Source: a virus
DNA length: 60,479 bases
Reading direction: 5' to 3' (one strand)
IMG/VR virus record: IMGVR_UViG_3300031569_000005
Span: 1 to 60,479 of that record
A program made the position numbers and the translations under genes. The notes beneath the pieces are model-generated. The model did no database searches. It was not told where the DNA came from and saw only the letters and a program-made list of their open reading frames with translations. This document shows, one piece after another, positions 46,114 through 54,073 of the stretch. Each line of letters opens with the position of its first letter. Within the stretch, counting starts at the first letter, position 1.

Positions 46114-46929
46114 TTATGTTATTCCGTTAAATACTACAATAGTAAATGGCGGTAATGACCCTGGTGGTAGAAATCCAATATAAATTCCTATAATTGTTGA
46201 TAGATGATTACTAAATGCTTTTGTTAAATTAGTTGCTGTAGCCTGGGGACTATTACTTTTAGTCATAGCAAAATGCAAATCTTTGGCTAATAATAATGGA
46301 TTACCCGGGAACAACACAATAGGACTAGGTATTAATACTACTGGATCATTAGCTACTGCTTGGCCGGTTATTCTATCAAATAATGATTTAGTGTCGCCCA
46401 TACCATTTGCACCGGTACCATCGCCGCCACCTCCGCCGCTACTGCCGTTAACGCCGCCGCTCCCATCTCCACTTATATTAGCAAAAGAATTAGCATTCCC
46501 GCTAGAATTAGATTTTTGCACAACTCCCATTACAGAATTAAATTGATCTTCACTTATAAAGAATCCAGCTGGTACCGGGGCTACGCATGGAGGCGCCGGA
46601 GGGAATGGACTAATTAACACACCTACACCAGGAGTCCAATATTTTATAAATGCTAATGCGGCCGGAAGGAAATCTGCTACTGTTAGTCTTCTATCTTTAC
46701 CTCTGTTAGCACTTAACATTTTATCTATAGCATCACGTAAAATTTTTTGACGTAGTGGCCCATTAAGTACGGGCTGAGGTGTAGGCCCTGAACCATATTT
46801 AACTGTTATTGGCGTAGTTGCTACTGTATATGCTGCAGCTAACATCTTAACAAATTGATCTTGAGATAAAGTCCCTTTAGTTAAAAAGTGAGTTACTGTT
46901 TGTTCGAATGGAGGCCAAAGCGCTGGCAT
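46114..46929 (-). CDS. Unknown tail/baseplate-region protein
   Basis: A protein of 271 residues. The N-terminal ~125 residues are a compact helical domain (LSQDQFVKMLAAAYTVATTP, then LRQKILRDAIDKML). A Gly/Ser-rich linker follows (GDGSGGVNGSSGGGGGDGTG, about 152-171), then a second small domain of about 90 residues containing PVVLIPSPIVLFPGNPLLLA. I do not recognise the family. It overlaps the gp5-like gene stop by one base, so it is probably a baseplate or hub-associated protein. Confidence 0.65.
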   Translation of the reverse strand: MPALWPPFEQTVTHFLTKGTLSQDQFVKMLAAAYTVATTPITVKYGSGPTPQPVLNGPLRQKILRDAIDKMLSANRGKDRRLTVADFLPAALAFIKYWTPGVGVLISPFPPAPPCVAPVPAGFFISEDQFNSVMGVVQKSNSSGNANSFANISGDGSGGVNGSSGGGGGDGTGANGMGDTKSLFDRITGQAVANDPVVLIPSPIVLFPGNPLLLAKDLHFAMTKSNSPQATATNLTKAFSNHLSTIIGIYIGFLPPGSLPPFTIVVFNGIT

Positions 46930-47933
46930 TATTGCTTCATAAGTTTTAATTTGGTTTGTATGATCGTTGCAGCTGCTAATAATGTAGGATTTCCGGTAGT
47001 CGGACCAACACCGGTTAAATAATTCGATTCGGCACGTGCTGTCTTTAATATTTCTTCTAGAAACTCATCAAATAAATCAAAGAACTTATTCATTTCCATT
47101 GCCCATGTCGGTGTTGCAATATTCACATCTTCATTTGCCGATAATATAATATTATCCTTACGTGCATTAAATAATAATCTATCAGATGAAATTATTACTT
47201 GAGAATCTGAATATGTCTTTATACTGCCATTATTAATAGCACTTCCTAATTTTGTTTGTGACGAATCGATATCAATTTTTTGATCAGATGTTAAATATAT
47301 TAATGATTTATCTGTCTTAGGATCTTCTATTGTTAATTTAGCTCCTATTTGCTTATAACCATTAGTTAACATTAAAATAGGACTTAATACATCACCGCCA
47401 TCCCATGGAGTGTTTTTATTTTCATATGTTATCTTTTCTTGGTCTTTTATATTATTAGAAGAGAATCTGATAGAAGAACCGAATCTAGAATAAATTATTT
47501 TATCACCTTCATATGATTGTAGTCGCGAGATATCCGTATTATCTTCAATTATACTAGGCTTATTTTTTTCTATGCCCTTTTCTTGGTTAGGTTTTGTTGG
47601 CGGCGCAGCTGATTGTACACCAAATAATTTATTTTCATTGACCCTATCAAATATATTTATTATCTTAGTATAATAAAATTGATGTCTTTGAAAATAAGGA
47701 TCTGCATCTCTATTTAATAATGCAATAACTAATACATATTCGCCGACTAAAGGAATATCAGTCATATAAGGATCTAATGGCATTGCCATTTCGACTGTTG
47801 TAGACTTTTGTGACATATTAAATCGTTTAAATTTAATTGCGCCCTGAGGAAATAGCTGTTGAGTTAATTGACTCTCAGTTTCTTTATATGAGATCTCGTT
47901 GTTTACTACTTCCGCTGCTATGAACTTTGCCAT
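46929..47933 (-). CDS. Baseplate hub/spike protein, gp5-like, without lysozyme domain
   Basis: A protein of 334 residues. The N-terminal ~120 residues have an OB-fold pattern (FVKAL-like PLVGEYVLVIALLNRDADPY). The C-terminal part is a repetitive beta region (KSLIYLTSDQKIDID, SDSQVIISSDRLLFNARKDN, IILSANEDVNIATP) like the triple-stranded spike of gp5/VgrG. The T4 lysozyme domain is missing, as in marine T4-like gp5. I prefer the second ATG (47933): AAGGA is five bases before it but would overlap the first ATG (47939). It overlaps the preceding gene by about 50 bases. Confidence 0.78.
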   Translation of the reverse strand: MAKFIAAEVVNNEISYKETESQLTQQLFPQGAIKFKRFNMSQKSTTVEMAMPLDPYMTDIPLVGEYVLVIALLNRDADPYFQRHQFYYTKIINIFDRVNENKLFGVQSAAPPTKPNQEKGIEKNKPSIIEDNTDISRLQSYEGDKIIYSRFGSSIRFSSNNIKDQEKITYENKNTPWDGGDVLSPILMLTNGYKQIGAKLTIEDPKTDKSLIYLTSDQKIDIDSSQTKLGSAINNGSIKTYSDSQVIISSDRLLFNARKDNIILSANEDVNIATPTWAMEMNKFFDLFDEFLEEILKTARAESNYLTGVGPTTGNPTLLAAATIIQTKLKLMKQ

Positions 47934-48294
47934 CGGCATCCTTATCTTGTGATTGTTTTATTATTTTTATTTCATTTTCTGCTTCTTCTAGAAGTCGATT
48001 ACGTTCTTCATCAGTCATTCCAAACTCATTGCCGTCATCATCTTTACTAGTAACTGAAATTATACGTTGAACTACTGCAGCTAGCTTAACTAATGCATCA
48101 TCATTTTTTACTGATACTTCTAGGTAATCTTTTAATATAGGAGCTATAATAGTAGCATCACCTATATTTTTGATATGCGGCTTAAGGTCTTGTATCAAAG
48201 AATCTATTTGTCTAGATTTCTTTTTTGAGTTATGGTATACATCTTTCATTAGATCTGAAAATGTAGTACCTGCAAATAATTCATATTCATTCAT
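47884..48294 (-). CDS. Unknown helical protein between the late sigma and baseplate genes
   Basis: A charged, helical protein of 136 residues (NEYELFAGTTFSDLMKDVYH at the start, TDEERNRLLEEAENEIKIIK near the end). No domain recognised. It directly follows the gp55-like sigma gene, where a late co-activator (gp33) or assembly protein could lie. Its C-terminus (SSKQRDLI) shows no clear clamp-binding motif, so I do not call it gp33. Its 3' end overlaps the gp5-like gene by about 50 bases. ATATTTATT plus AAAAGGA lies upstream. Confidence 0.68.
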   Translation of the reverse strand: MNEYELFAGTTFSDLMKDVYHNSKKKSRQIDSLIQDLKPHIKNIGDATIIAPILKDYLEVSVKNDDALVKLAAVVQRIISVTSKDDDGNEFGMTDEERNRLLEEAENEIKIIKQSQDKDADGKVHSSGSSKQRDLI

Positions 48295-48306
48295 ACAATC
48301 CTTTTA

Positions 48307-48315
48307 AATAAATAT
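48307..48315 (-). promoter_or_regulatory. Candidate late promoter element (ATATTTATT)
   Basis: Sense ATATTTATT followed by TAAAAGGATTG, 12 bases before the ATG at 48294, directly downstream of the late sigma gene. Confidence 0.45.
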
Positions 48316-48327
48316 AAGAGATTAATA

Positions 48328-49089
48328 TTATGAACGAAGCCTACCAGATTGTTGATAAGATATTAACATCTTTGCAAAATCTCTTCTCATAATATTGATT
48401 ACTTTAGTAATATTTTGAGTTTTTAATCCTGTTCTTTCACGTATTAAAATGTAAATTGCTTTTTTGTTAAAGTTTTCTATATTATCTGCCATTCTAAATA
48501 ATTCAACTACAGTATCTGCTACTAGAATATCTCTTTTATTAGTAAAGATCATATTCAAATTAGTATCATACCAATCACACCATAGTTTAACAAAATCTCT
48601 TAAAGACTCTTGATAACTAGTCATTGACATTTCATTTACTACATCACGGTGCTCATCAATTTCTATTGTATCTGCACGTCTTTTAAATTTTACATAGTTT
48701 GAATTATTCTGTATGATAAGATAATTCTTAGCAATAATAGAAAAATATGAAAATGCTTTACCTTTACCTTCTGTAAATTTAGTTATCTTTTCATTTAAGA
48801 ATGCAACTACTTCACATTTAATATCTTCATATGGTACATCAAAATAACTAAATTTAAATGTATGATATATGTTTTCTACTAACTTATTAAATGGATAGTC
48901 AATATATTCTCTATAAATTTTATTACGCAGATCAACATCGCCGCCTGTTTCTTTATTATAAGCTACAATTGCTTCTTGTGTGATATAAGTAAAGTATTGT
49001 TTTTTACTAGGCTTACGACCTCTTCTAGCACGAGGAGGTAATGTCTCTTCAACTTTTACCCATTTATAAAATTCTTCTATTGCGTTCAT
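48328..49089 (-). CDS. 55: Late-promoter sigma factor, T4 gp55 family
   Basis: A small sigma factor that redirects host RNA polymerase to phage late promoters. At 253 residues it is longer than T4 gp55 (185). The conserved core polymerase-binding block includes EVVAFLNEKITKFTEGKGKA and FSYFSIIAKNYLIIQNN, which match gp55 of marine T4-like phages. A C-terminal helix-turn-helix-type region (RERTGLKTQNITKVINIMRR) may contact the -10 element. The usual clamp-binding hydrophobic C-terminus is not evident (ends SGRLRS). It probably reads the ATATTTATA motif found before many genes here, by inference. Confidence 0.85.
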   Translation of the reverse strand: MNAIEEFYKWVKVEETLPPRARRGRKPSKKQYFTYITQEAIVAYNKETGGDVDLRNKIYREYIDYPFNKLVENIYHTFKFSYFDVPYEDIKCEVVAFLNEKITKFTEGKGKAFSYFSIIAKNYLIIQNNSNYVKFKRRADTIEIDEHRDVVNEMSMTSYQESLRDFVKLWCDWYDTNLNMIFTNKRDILVADTVVELFRMADNIENFNKKAIYILIRERTGLKTQNITKVINIMRRDFAKMLISYQQSGRLRS

Positions 49090-49373
49090 TAAAATCTTTT
49101 ATTTAATTTTTCTATTATATCACTTATTTCTTTAAATACATATCCTGTCTCATCATCAGCTTCAAACGATCCTAATCTGTCTATCTGCTTTAAATGTGAA
49201 TTAGATTTATTTACTTGTGATTTTAAATCTTTAAAAAAAATATAAAAATCCGTATTTGATTTTTCTAGTTCTTCTACATAATCTTCATTTGCTTCTACTT
49301 TACGTGATAAATTTATAATAAATAAAATAGAACTTACTAATAATACTGATAAAATAATTACTGCCTCTTCCAT
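49089..49373 (-). CDS. Small membrane-anchored coiled-coil protein
   Basis: A protein of 94 residues starting at ATG 49373, chosen because GGAG sits seven bases upstream; an earlier in-frame ATG at 49412 lies inside the previous gene. One N-terminal membrane helix (AVIILSVLLVSSILFIINLS) is followed by a charged coiled coil. No cysteine or lipobox. It lies between the HD phosphohydrolase and the late sigma gene, overlapping both slightly. Function unknown. Confidence 0.65.
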   Translation of the reverse strand: MEEAVIILSVLLVSSILFIINLSRKVEANEDYVEELEKSNTDFYIFFKDLKSQVNKSNSHLKQIDRLGSFEADDETGYVFKEISDIIEKLNKRF

Positions 49374-49374
49374 A

Positions 49375-50124
49375 TTAATCTCCAAATAATTCTCCAAATA
49401 TCTTAGATGCATCTACTTTACTAGCTGCTTCGGATAATTTAGAAGGTTTTTGTTTAGGTGGAGATAAAGTCGGTTCATCTTTTACCCACATTTCATATTC
49501 TATTCTAGCTGCCATTAAATCAGCTTGATGCATTACATACGGTAAATTAATTCTTAACTTAGATTCCTTCATTCTGGAAATAAAATAAGCCTTATTACTT
49601 TCATCATATAATCCATCAGTACACTTTATGCTTATCATTTCATTAAATGATATTTTAATATCATGATGTTGTAATAACCATATCGATAAATCATTTACTA
49701 ATGCAAATGGATTATTAGGATTGACTTTAAATATTTTGCCTTGATTTTTTCTATGCCATTCTGAATCGTTATGTATATAAACTTCATTACCATCTCCCGG
49801 AAATCCTATTTTACCTAAATCATGATTCAGTGCTACAAATACTAATTCTTCTTTAGTATATCCACTCATGTCTGCACCACTAGTGGTCCATAATTTATAT
49901 ACTTCTTTTGCATTTCTAATAACCCGTAAGACGTGATCTACATAACCTCCTATGAATGCATTATGATAATGATCGACACTAGATGCCGGCGCGATACTTA
50001 TACGATCTTCATACTTATTATAAAGATTTAATAATTTTTCTCTCCTATCTCCGGAGAATTCTGTTTCAATTATTTCTAATAATTTACTCCAATTGATTGA
50101 TATTTCTTCTGCTGTTAAACTCAT
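49375..50124 (-). CDS. HD-domain metal-dependent phosphohydrolase
   Basis: A protein of 249 residues with HD-superfamily metal ligands in order: HYHNAFIGGYVDHVLRV (about 52-68), ALNHDLGKIGF (about 97-107), LLQHHDIK and a later D in MHQADLMAARIEYE. Such enzymes cleave phosphoesters of nucleotides or signalling nucleotides, and similar genes occur in marine T4-like phages. The C-terminal ~40 residues are Lys/Pro/Ser-rich. Substrate unknown. It lies five bases downstream of the ClpP-like gene. Confidence 0.82.
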   Translation of the reverse strand: MSLTAEEISINWSKLLEIIETEFSGDRREKLLNLYNKYEDRISIAPASSVDHYHNAFIGGYVDHVLRVIRNAKEVYKLWTTSGADMSGYTKEELVFVALNHDLGKIGFPGDGNEVYIHNDSEWHRKNQGKIFKVNPNNPFALVNDLSIWLLQHHDIKISFNEMISIKCTDGLYDESNKAYFISRMKESKLRINLPYVMHQADLMAARIEYEMWVKDEPTLSPPKQKPSKLSEAASKVDASKIFGELFGD

Positions 50125-50129
50125 TTTTT

Positions 50130-50750
50130 TTATATTATTTGATCAATTACGCCATATTCTAATAACTCTTCTGGCGTTGCAAAAAAGTCTGTTTTCATTT
50201 TATCTTTCCACCAACTAGCATCTTTTTTAGTTTTGGTTTCTAATAACTCATAGACAATATTTTCTATTGTTTTTACATTATCTACATATGCTGATATATC
50301 TCCCATCTTACCACCTATAAAACTAGATGATTGATGAAACATTACTGATGAACGTTTACTTGACATTCTTGTTCCGGTACCGTGTGCTAATAATATTGCT
50401 GCAGCTGAAAATGCTTTTCCTCTACATATGGTATTAACTTTAACGGAAAGTGATTCAATATAATCAACTAATCCTAACATGTCATATACATCTCCTCCGT
50501 CAGAGTTAATTATAACATTAATAGGATCATCTTTTGTTTTTTCATCACGATTTGAAATAATAGATCTTACTTTAATCATAAAATCTACCATCGATTCACT
50601 TGTAATATCACCATTCAGGTAAATAACAGAATCATCATAATCGACTAAGTTAGATAATATATCTGATAGTTTTGAATATGGACTATCAATATCATCTTCT
50701 TTATCGTCTTTTTTAGTTGTAGCCTTTGGCTTTTCTTCATATAAACTCAT
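50130..50750 (-). CDS. ClpP-like serine protease
   Basis: A ClpP/crotonase-fold peptidase of 206 residues, close to bacterial ClpP in length. The triad is readable: Ser115 in GKAFSAAAILL, His139 in SSVMFHQSSS and Asp177 in TKKDASWW. The oxyanion region is NSDGGDVYDM. The N-terminal ~28 residues are a charged, phage-specific extension. No Clp ATPase gene is nearby, so it may work with host ClpX/ClpA-type partners or act alone. The host-like promoter lies only three bases before the ATG and no ribosome site exists, so translation is probably leaderless. Confidence 0.9.
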   Translation of the reverse strand: MSLYEEKPKATTKKDDKEDDIDSPYSKLSDILSNLVDYDDSVIYLNGDITSESMVDFMIKVRSIISNRDEKTKDDPINVIINSDGGDVYDMLGLVDYIESLSVKVNTICRGKAFSAAAILLAHGTGTRMSSKRSSVMFHQSSSFIGGKMGDISAYVDNVKTIENIVYELLETKTKKDASWWKDKMKTDFFATPEELLEYGVIDQII

Positions 50751-50753
50751 ACC

Positions 50754-50785
50754 TAAATATAATAACTTTTTTTCGTAAAGGCAAA
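50754..50785 (-). promoter_or_regulatory. Host-like promoter for the ClpP gene (TTTGCC-N18-TATATTTA)
   Basis: Sense TTTG at 50785-50782, 20 bases beginning CCTTTACGA, then TATATTTA at 50761-50754. AAAAAGCT lies nine bases farther upstream. The -7 box ends three bases before the ATG at 50750. Confidence 0.8.
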
Positions 50786-50787
50786 GA

Positions 50788-51288
50788 TTAAATGAGCTTT
50801 TTTAATTGTCTTTCAATTCTTTTAAGAGATGACTGATTTGATCTGATATCTTTTTTAAGTATAGACTTATTTAATTCTCTACGAACAAATACCATCTGTT
50901 CAGCTAATTTATTTTTTAGATCTATTTTTTCTTGTTTAGATAATTTCTTTTTAGATTCTGGTTTTGGGGTAGGAGGCAATGTTCCTTTTAACTTGGGTTG
51001 TTCTACACCTTTATGAAATACAGAGCCATCACTGTGTACAAATTCTTTCATGAACTGCCATCCTCTGACTCTACCTTTAGATATATATCCTTTGGATATC
51101 TCCGGAGGAGCTGTAATACTTCTCACACAACTATTACATAATACTGCTACACTAGTAGCACTTATTAATTCATAATTTGTACAAGTAGTACCTTTATAAT
51201 ATTTATTGTTTGGATTACTATTACGACATATCATAAATCGTTCTCCATTACGTGTAACTGTTTTATATTTTATTTTTTCTTTTTTCAT
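50788..51288 (-). CDS. Unknown basic protein with cysteine cluster
   Basis: A basic protein of 166 residues starting at ATG 51288, which overlaps the upstream stop as ATGA; a TTG six bases earlier is less likely. Three cysteine clusters (FMICRNSN, GTTCTNYE, VLCNSCV) within the first ~60 residues suggest a zinc-binding domain. A Pro/Lys linker (TLPPTPKPESKKKLSKQE) and a basic helical C-terminus follow. I recall similar proteins in marine T4-like phages but know no function. Its last codons (KKLI) contain the AAAAAGCT that recurs upstream of the promoters. Confidence 0.68.
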   Translation of the reverse strand: MKKEKIKYKTVTRNGERFMICRNSNPNNKYYKGTTCTNYELISATSVAVLCNSCVRSITAPPEISKGYISKGRVRGWQFMKEFVHSDGSVFHKGVEQPKLKGTLPPTPKPESKKKLSKQEKIDLKNKLAEQMVFVRRELNKSILKKDIRSNQSSLKRIERQLKKLI

Positions 51289-52385
51289 GACCAATATGCA
51301 TTTGATGTTCGTTCTAACGGATCCTTTTCACTTTGAATAGATTCCTCATTTTCTTCTTTATATATATTTTCTTTTTCAATAGAACCGGAAGTATAATGTA
51401 ATCCATCATTTCCGTTCTGTCCTATTATATCTACTCGTTTTTCAATTTGATCTTCATCCCATTCTTCGGCATCACTAGGATGCGGAGGTCTAAATCCATC
51501 CGATGTAAAATTATCATATTTTTTACTATCAGATTGTAATTCATCGAGCCAACCTTCTTCTAATTTTTGATCTTTATTAATAGTTGTTTTATTAGATACC
51601 AATTCAAATGCTTTATTAGCTGATATTAATAGTAATACTGCTAACGGATCGAATACAAATATAAATGCCAATACAAAATAATTAACTATGTTATCCATAT
51701 CCATATTAGTTATTTTCGAAATATATTTTAATGGACCTACTTCTGCAACTACACTGTTATTAGTTGCGAGATTCAATATCTGTACATCTAATTTAGTAAC
51801 CGAATCAGTTAATGATTCTATTTTTAAAGTAACTTTATTTCTTTGTATTTTAAAATCATTAAGTTGTCCCTGTAATACCTTTCTAGTTCTAGATGAAGTA
51901 GTAGTAATTATTTTTCCGGAGACTTTATCTCTATATTGTATTTTGTTATTAGATAATCCTTTTGTTAATTCAGTTATTGAATTAGCTAATTGAGACTTCT
52001 CATTTGAATAATCATCTAATTGTAATTGATATCTAGACTTTTTCATTTCAATCATTGATACTTGTGTATCTAATATTTTTAATTCGTCTGATGTAGTTTG
52101 ATATGCGGACGTTAAAAATCCATATATACCTAATGAAGTTATCATCATCAATGTGACAACAGCTGTTGTAAGATATATTTTTAATAATACATTTAACTTT
52201 TTCCAAAAACGATGTAAAAATGTTGCTGTGATTAATTTAGATAGTTCTAATGCCGTTGCCATAATTATTACGGCATTGGCTTGTGCTGAAAATAATCTAC
52301 TTAATCCAAATATACTATAGTATGCTGCAATGCCGGCTAAAGACAAAGCGGAAGTTAATACTATATATGGAAAAAAGTTTTTCAT
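51285..52385 (-). CDS. Multi-spanning membrane protein with coiled coil (conserved in T4-like phages)
   Basis: A protein of 366 residues. Three membrane helices in the first ~110 residues (YIVLTSALSLAGIAAYYSIF, NAVIIMATALELSKLITATF, YLTTAVVTLMMITSLGIYGF) are followed by a coiled-coil region (about 115-225). A fourth helix (YFVLAFIFVFDPLAVLLLIS) and a long polar, acidic tail come last. The ALELSKLITATFLHRFW motif is one I recall from membrane proteins of unknown role in marine T4-like phages. It may remodel the host membrane. It follows a 56-residue gene by three bases. Confidence 0.75.
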   Translation of the reverse strand: MKNFFPYIVLTSALSLAGIAAYYSIFGLSRLFSAQANAVIIMATALELSKLITATFLHRFWKKLNVLLKIYLTTAVVTLMMITSLGIYGFLTSAYQTTSDELKILDTQVSMIEMKKSRYQLQLDDYSNEKSQLANSITELTKGLSNNKIQYRDKVSGKIITTTSSRTRKVLQGQLNDFKIQRNKVTLKIESLTDSVTKLDVQILNLATNNSVVAEVGPLKYISKITNMDMDNIVNYFVLAFIFVFDPLAVLLLISANKAFELVSNKTTINKDQKLEEGWLDELQSDSKKYDNFTSDGFRPPHPSDAEEWDEDQIEKRVDIIGQNGNDGLHYTSGSIEKENIYKEENEESIQSEKDPLERTSNAYWS

Positions 52386-52388
52386 TCA

Positions 52389-52559
52389 TTAGCTAATTGT
52401 TACTCTGTCAAATACAAATTTTAATTTTCTTCTTATCTCTGTCAATCTACGTGTTGCTTCATTTGTATCAACTGCTTGTTTAGATGCTAAATCTGTCAAT
52501 ATGAATATCATATTATCAATTTCATCTAACTCTCTTAAAACGTTATCTTTATCTTTCAT
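52389..52559 (-). CDS. Unknown 56-residue helical protein
   Basis: A short gene, ATG 52559 and TAA 52389-52391, encoding MKDKDNVLRELDEIDNMIFI and a second helix ending in KLKFVFDRVTIS. It overlaps the end of the UV endonuclease gene by 11 bases and precedes the membrane protein by three bases. An ATATTTATA element lies 24 bases upstream within the UV-endonuclease coding end. Function unknown; position and coding fit support it as real. Confidence 0.6.
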   Translation of the reverse strand: MKDKDNVLRELDEIDNMIFILTDLASKQAVDTNEATRRLTEIRRKLKFVFDRVTIS

Positions 52560-53601
52560 AACTTATCTTTCTTTTTTTTTTTGTATAAATATCACGATAC
52601 TTAAATACTGCCAACTCTTTGGCTTTGGCTTCCAATACAACATCTATACGATGTCCGTAATTTTCTATAGGATCTAAAACATAATCAGCATGTGCCTGTT
52701 CTCTTATCTTGGAAAATTCTTTTTTATACTTTGCAAATGTAGGCCACTCATCTATCTGATCCCATTCTATATTATGTTTACCACATACTTCTGCTAAATA
52801 ATTTTTTTTCTCAATACGTCTAGATTCTGAATAGTGACAACATTGAACAACATCACTCGGCCATGTACTACCTGCCATCTCTAATGCTTCATGTTCTGTT
52901 AATTCATCAGTATGAAATGTATGATGAAAATAATCAAACGTAATAGGAATACCTATTTTCTGATGAAATAATTCATATAATTGTTTAACACTGTATAAAC
53001 TAGGCTTATCATCATTTTCTACAACTAATCTGGCTCTACATTCGTCAGATAATCGATTATAACCGTTAATCCAACGTTTAGCAGTAGATTCTCTATCGCC
53101 ATATGCACCAGCAATATGTATATTGATCTTGTTATCATAAGAGGGAGTATATCCTAATAGATCAAATAACTGTGAATGTCTTTCTAAACTAATTATAGAA
53201 CGATCTACTACATCCATTGTAGGAGACCCTAATACATGAAATGGTCCTGGATGTGTAGTTAAACGATGCTTATGTTCTCGAGCATAATCGCCAGCAGCAC
53301 GTAATGCTTCACTTATCTCTTCGTAATCAGGTAACTGATGTAATTCATACTGATCATGCCAAGGAAACAATTCAGAACCTATACGGAATAATCGTATCTT
53401 ATTTTCTTCGTTCCATTTCAAATAATGAAGTAAGTCTTTAGCATTAGCTAACGCTCGTTCACTAAGTATTGATAAATTATCTGGATACCATGTTGCTTTT
53501 CTTGCTGTCCTTGAAGTAGTTACTCTACCTCCTAATTTTTTAGGTCTATTAGTAAGTGTCATATTGACACATGCATAGCCTATTCTTACTTTTTCTTCCA
53601 T
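52549..53601 (-). CDS. uvsE: UV-damage endonuclease, UvsE/UVDE family
   Basis: Nicks DNA 5' to UV photoproducts to start alternative excision repair, 350 residues. Hallmarks in order: RIGYACVNMTL (6-16), THPGPFHVLGSP, NIHIAGAYGDRESTAKRW, VVENDD and FDYFHHTF, all of which carry metal ligands in this TIM-barrel family. T4 instead uses the unrelated pyrimidine-dimer glycosylase DenV. The start cannot be moved downstream because the conserved RIGYACVN begins at residue 6. The host-like promoter box ends three bases before this ATG, so translation is probably leaderless. Confidence 0.94.
   Translation of the reverse strand: MEEKVRIGYACVNMTLTNRPKKLGGRVTTSRTARKATWYPDNLSILSERALANAKDLLHYLKWNEENKIRLFRIGSELFPWHDQYELHQLPDYEEISEALRAAGDYAREHKHRLTTHPGPFHVLGSPTMDVVDRSIISLERHSQLFDLLGYTPSYDNKINIHIAGAYGDRESTAKRWINGYNRLSDECRARLVVENDDKPSLYSVKQLYELFHQKIGIPITFDYFHHTFHTDELTEHEALEMAGSTWPSDVVQCCHYSESRRIEKKNYLAEVCGKHNIEWDQIDEWPTFAKYKKEFSKIREQAHADYVLDPIENYGHRIDVVLEAKAKELAVFKYRDIYTKKKRKISYER
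52584..52592 (-). promoter_or_regulatory. Candidate late promoter element inside the uvsE 3' end
   Basis: Sense ATATTTATA followed by CAAAAAAAA, 24 bases before the ATG at 52559 and inside the last codons of uvsE. It could drive the 56-residue gene and membrane protein. Confidence 0.35.
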
Positions 53602-53604
53602 ATC

Positions 53605-53636
53605 TAAATATAAGTAAAATTTTTCAATTAGGCAAA
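53605..53636 (-). promoter_or_regulatory. Host-like promoter for uvsE (TTTGCC-N18-TATATTTA)
   Basis: Sense TTTG at 53636-53633, 20 bases, then TATATTTA at 53612-53605, three bases before the ATG at 53601. It keeps TTTGCC but lacks the CTTTACGA that follows in the other copies, and lacks AAAAAGCT upstream. Confidence 0.75.
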
Positions 53637-53719
53637 TCTTTTATGATAAAAGTTTCATTTAATATTGATTTAATCTTCATTTAATATAATACTAATAACT
53701 ATTGTTATTTATATTTAAA

Positions 53720-53821
53720 ATGGAAATAGACACACAAATAACATTGGTCATTTGGATTATTATAATAATATTGTTAAGTAAATTTATTATAAAGGATAAG
53801 CAACAGTTCAAAAAATACTAA
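53720..53821 (+). CDS. Possible 33-residue single-helix membrane peptide on the plus strand
   Basis: The only plausible plus-strand protein gene: ATG 53720 to TAA 53821, in a gap with no minus-strand gene. It encodes MEIDTQITLVIWIIIIILLS plus a basic tail (KFIIKDKQQFKKY), the pattern of a small membrane peptide. There is no ribosome site and no convincing promoter, and AT-rich sequence readily yields such frames. Could be a toxin-like or superinfection peptide, or chance. Confidence 0.3.
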   Translation: MEIDTQITLVIWIIIIILLSKFIIKDKQQFKKY

Positions 53822-53829
53822 CTAGTATT
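53810..53829 (-). terminator. Weak terminator after the 71-residue gene
   Basis: On the minus strand AATAC / GTATT (53829-53814) closes a six-base loop and is followed by four more T (six in all with the end of the stem). The stem is short and A/T-rich, so it is only a candidate. It directly follows the stop at 53831 and precedes the uvsE promoter. Confidence 0.4.
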
Positions 53830-53830
53830 G

Positions 53831-54046
53831 TTATGGATGTGGTATATTGGGCTCTTCAATTATTTCCACATAATCCATACTATCACATAGATAAAATATA
53901 CCATCTTTTTTTAGTATAGTGTTGACCATGAAATATTCCTTAAGATCATCTGAACTAACGTTAGTCGGTAACGTTGATTCCTTTATTGTTCTTTTAAGGA
54001 CGAATCTTTGTCCATTAAATTCTAGATGTTTAAACCAATAACTCAT
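53831..54046 (-). CDS. Unknown 71-residue protein
   Basis: A mixed alpha/beta protein of 71 residues (MSYWFKHLEFNGQRFVLKRT start, FYLCDSMDYVEIIEEPNIP end). No recognised family. Its leader contains one arm of the inverted repeat that flanks the Hsp20 gene, ending a few bases before the ATG. No strong ribosome site. It is the last gene before a gap with a possible terminator. Confidence 0.6.
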   Translation of the reverse strand: MSYWFKHLEFNGQRFVLKRTIKESTLPTNVSSDDLKEYFMVNTILKKDGIFYLCDSMDYVEIIEEPNIPHP

Positions 54047-54049
54047 AAT

Positions 54050-54073
54050 GAAAGACTGCGGGTCTATTTAATT
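54050..54073. repeat. Inverted repeat flanking Hsp20, left arm
   Basis: A 24-base arm with core GACTGCGGGTC. Its reverse complement matches the right arm at 54541-54565 except for a one-base and a two-base indel. It begins at the Hsp20 stop codon and ends just before the next gene's ATG. Confidence 0.75.

Noticed and set aside
46379-46480. Repetitive GCC/GGC-rich stretch as a repeat array
   Set aside because: It is the Gly/Ser codon run of a protein linker, in frame with the coding sequence.
47884-48294. gp33 late co-activator
   Set aside because: Position after the gp55-like gene is suggestive, but no clamp-binding or flap-binding motif is visible and the protein is merely helical and charged.
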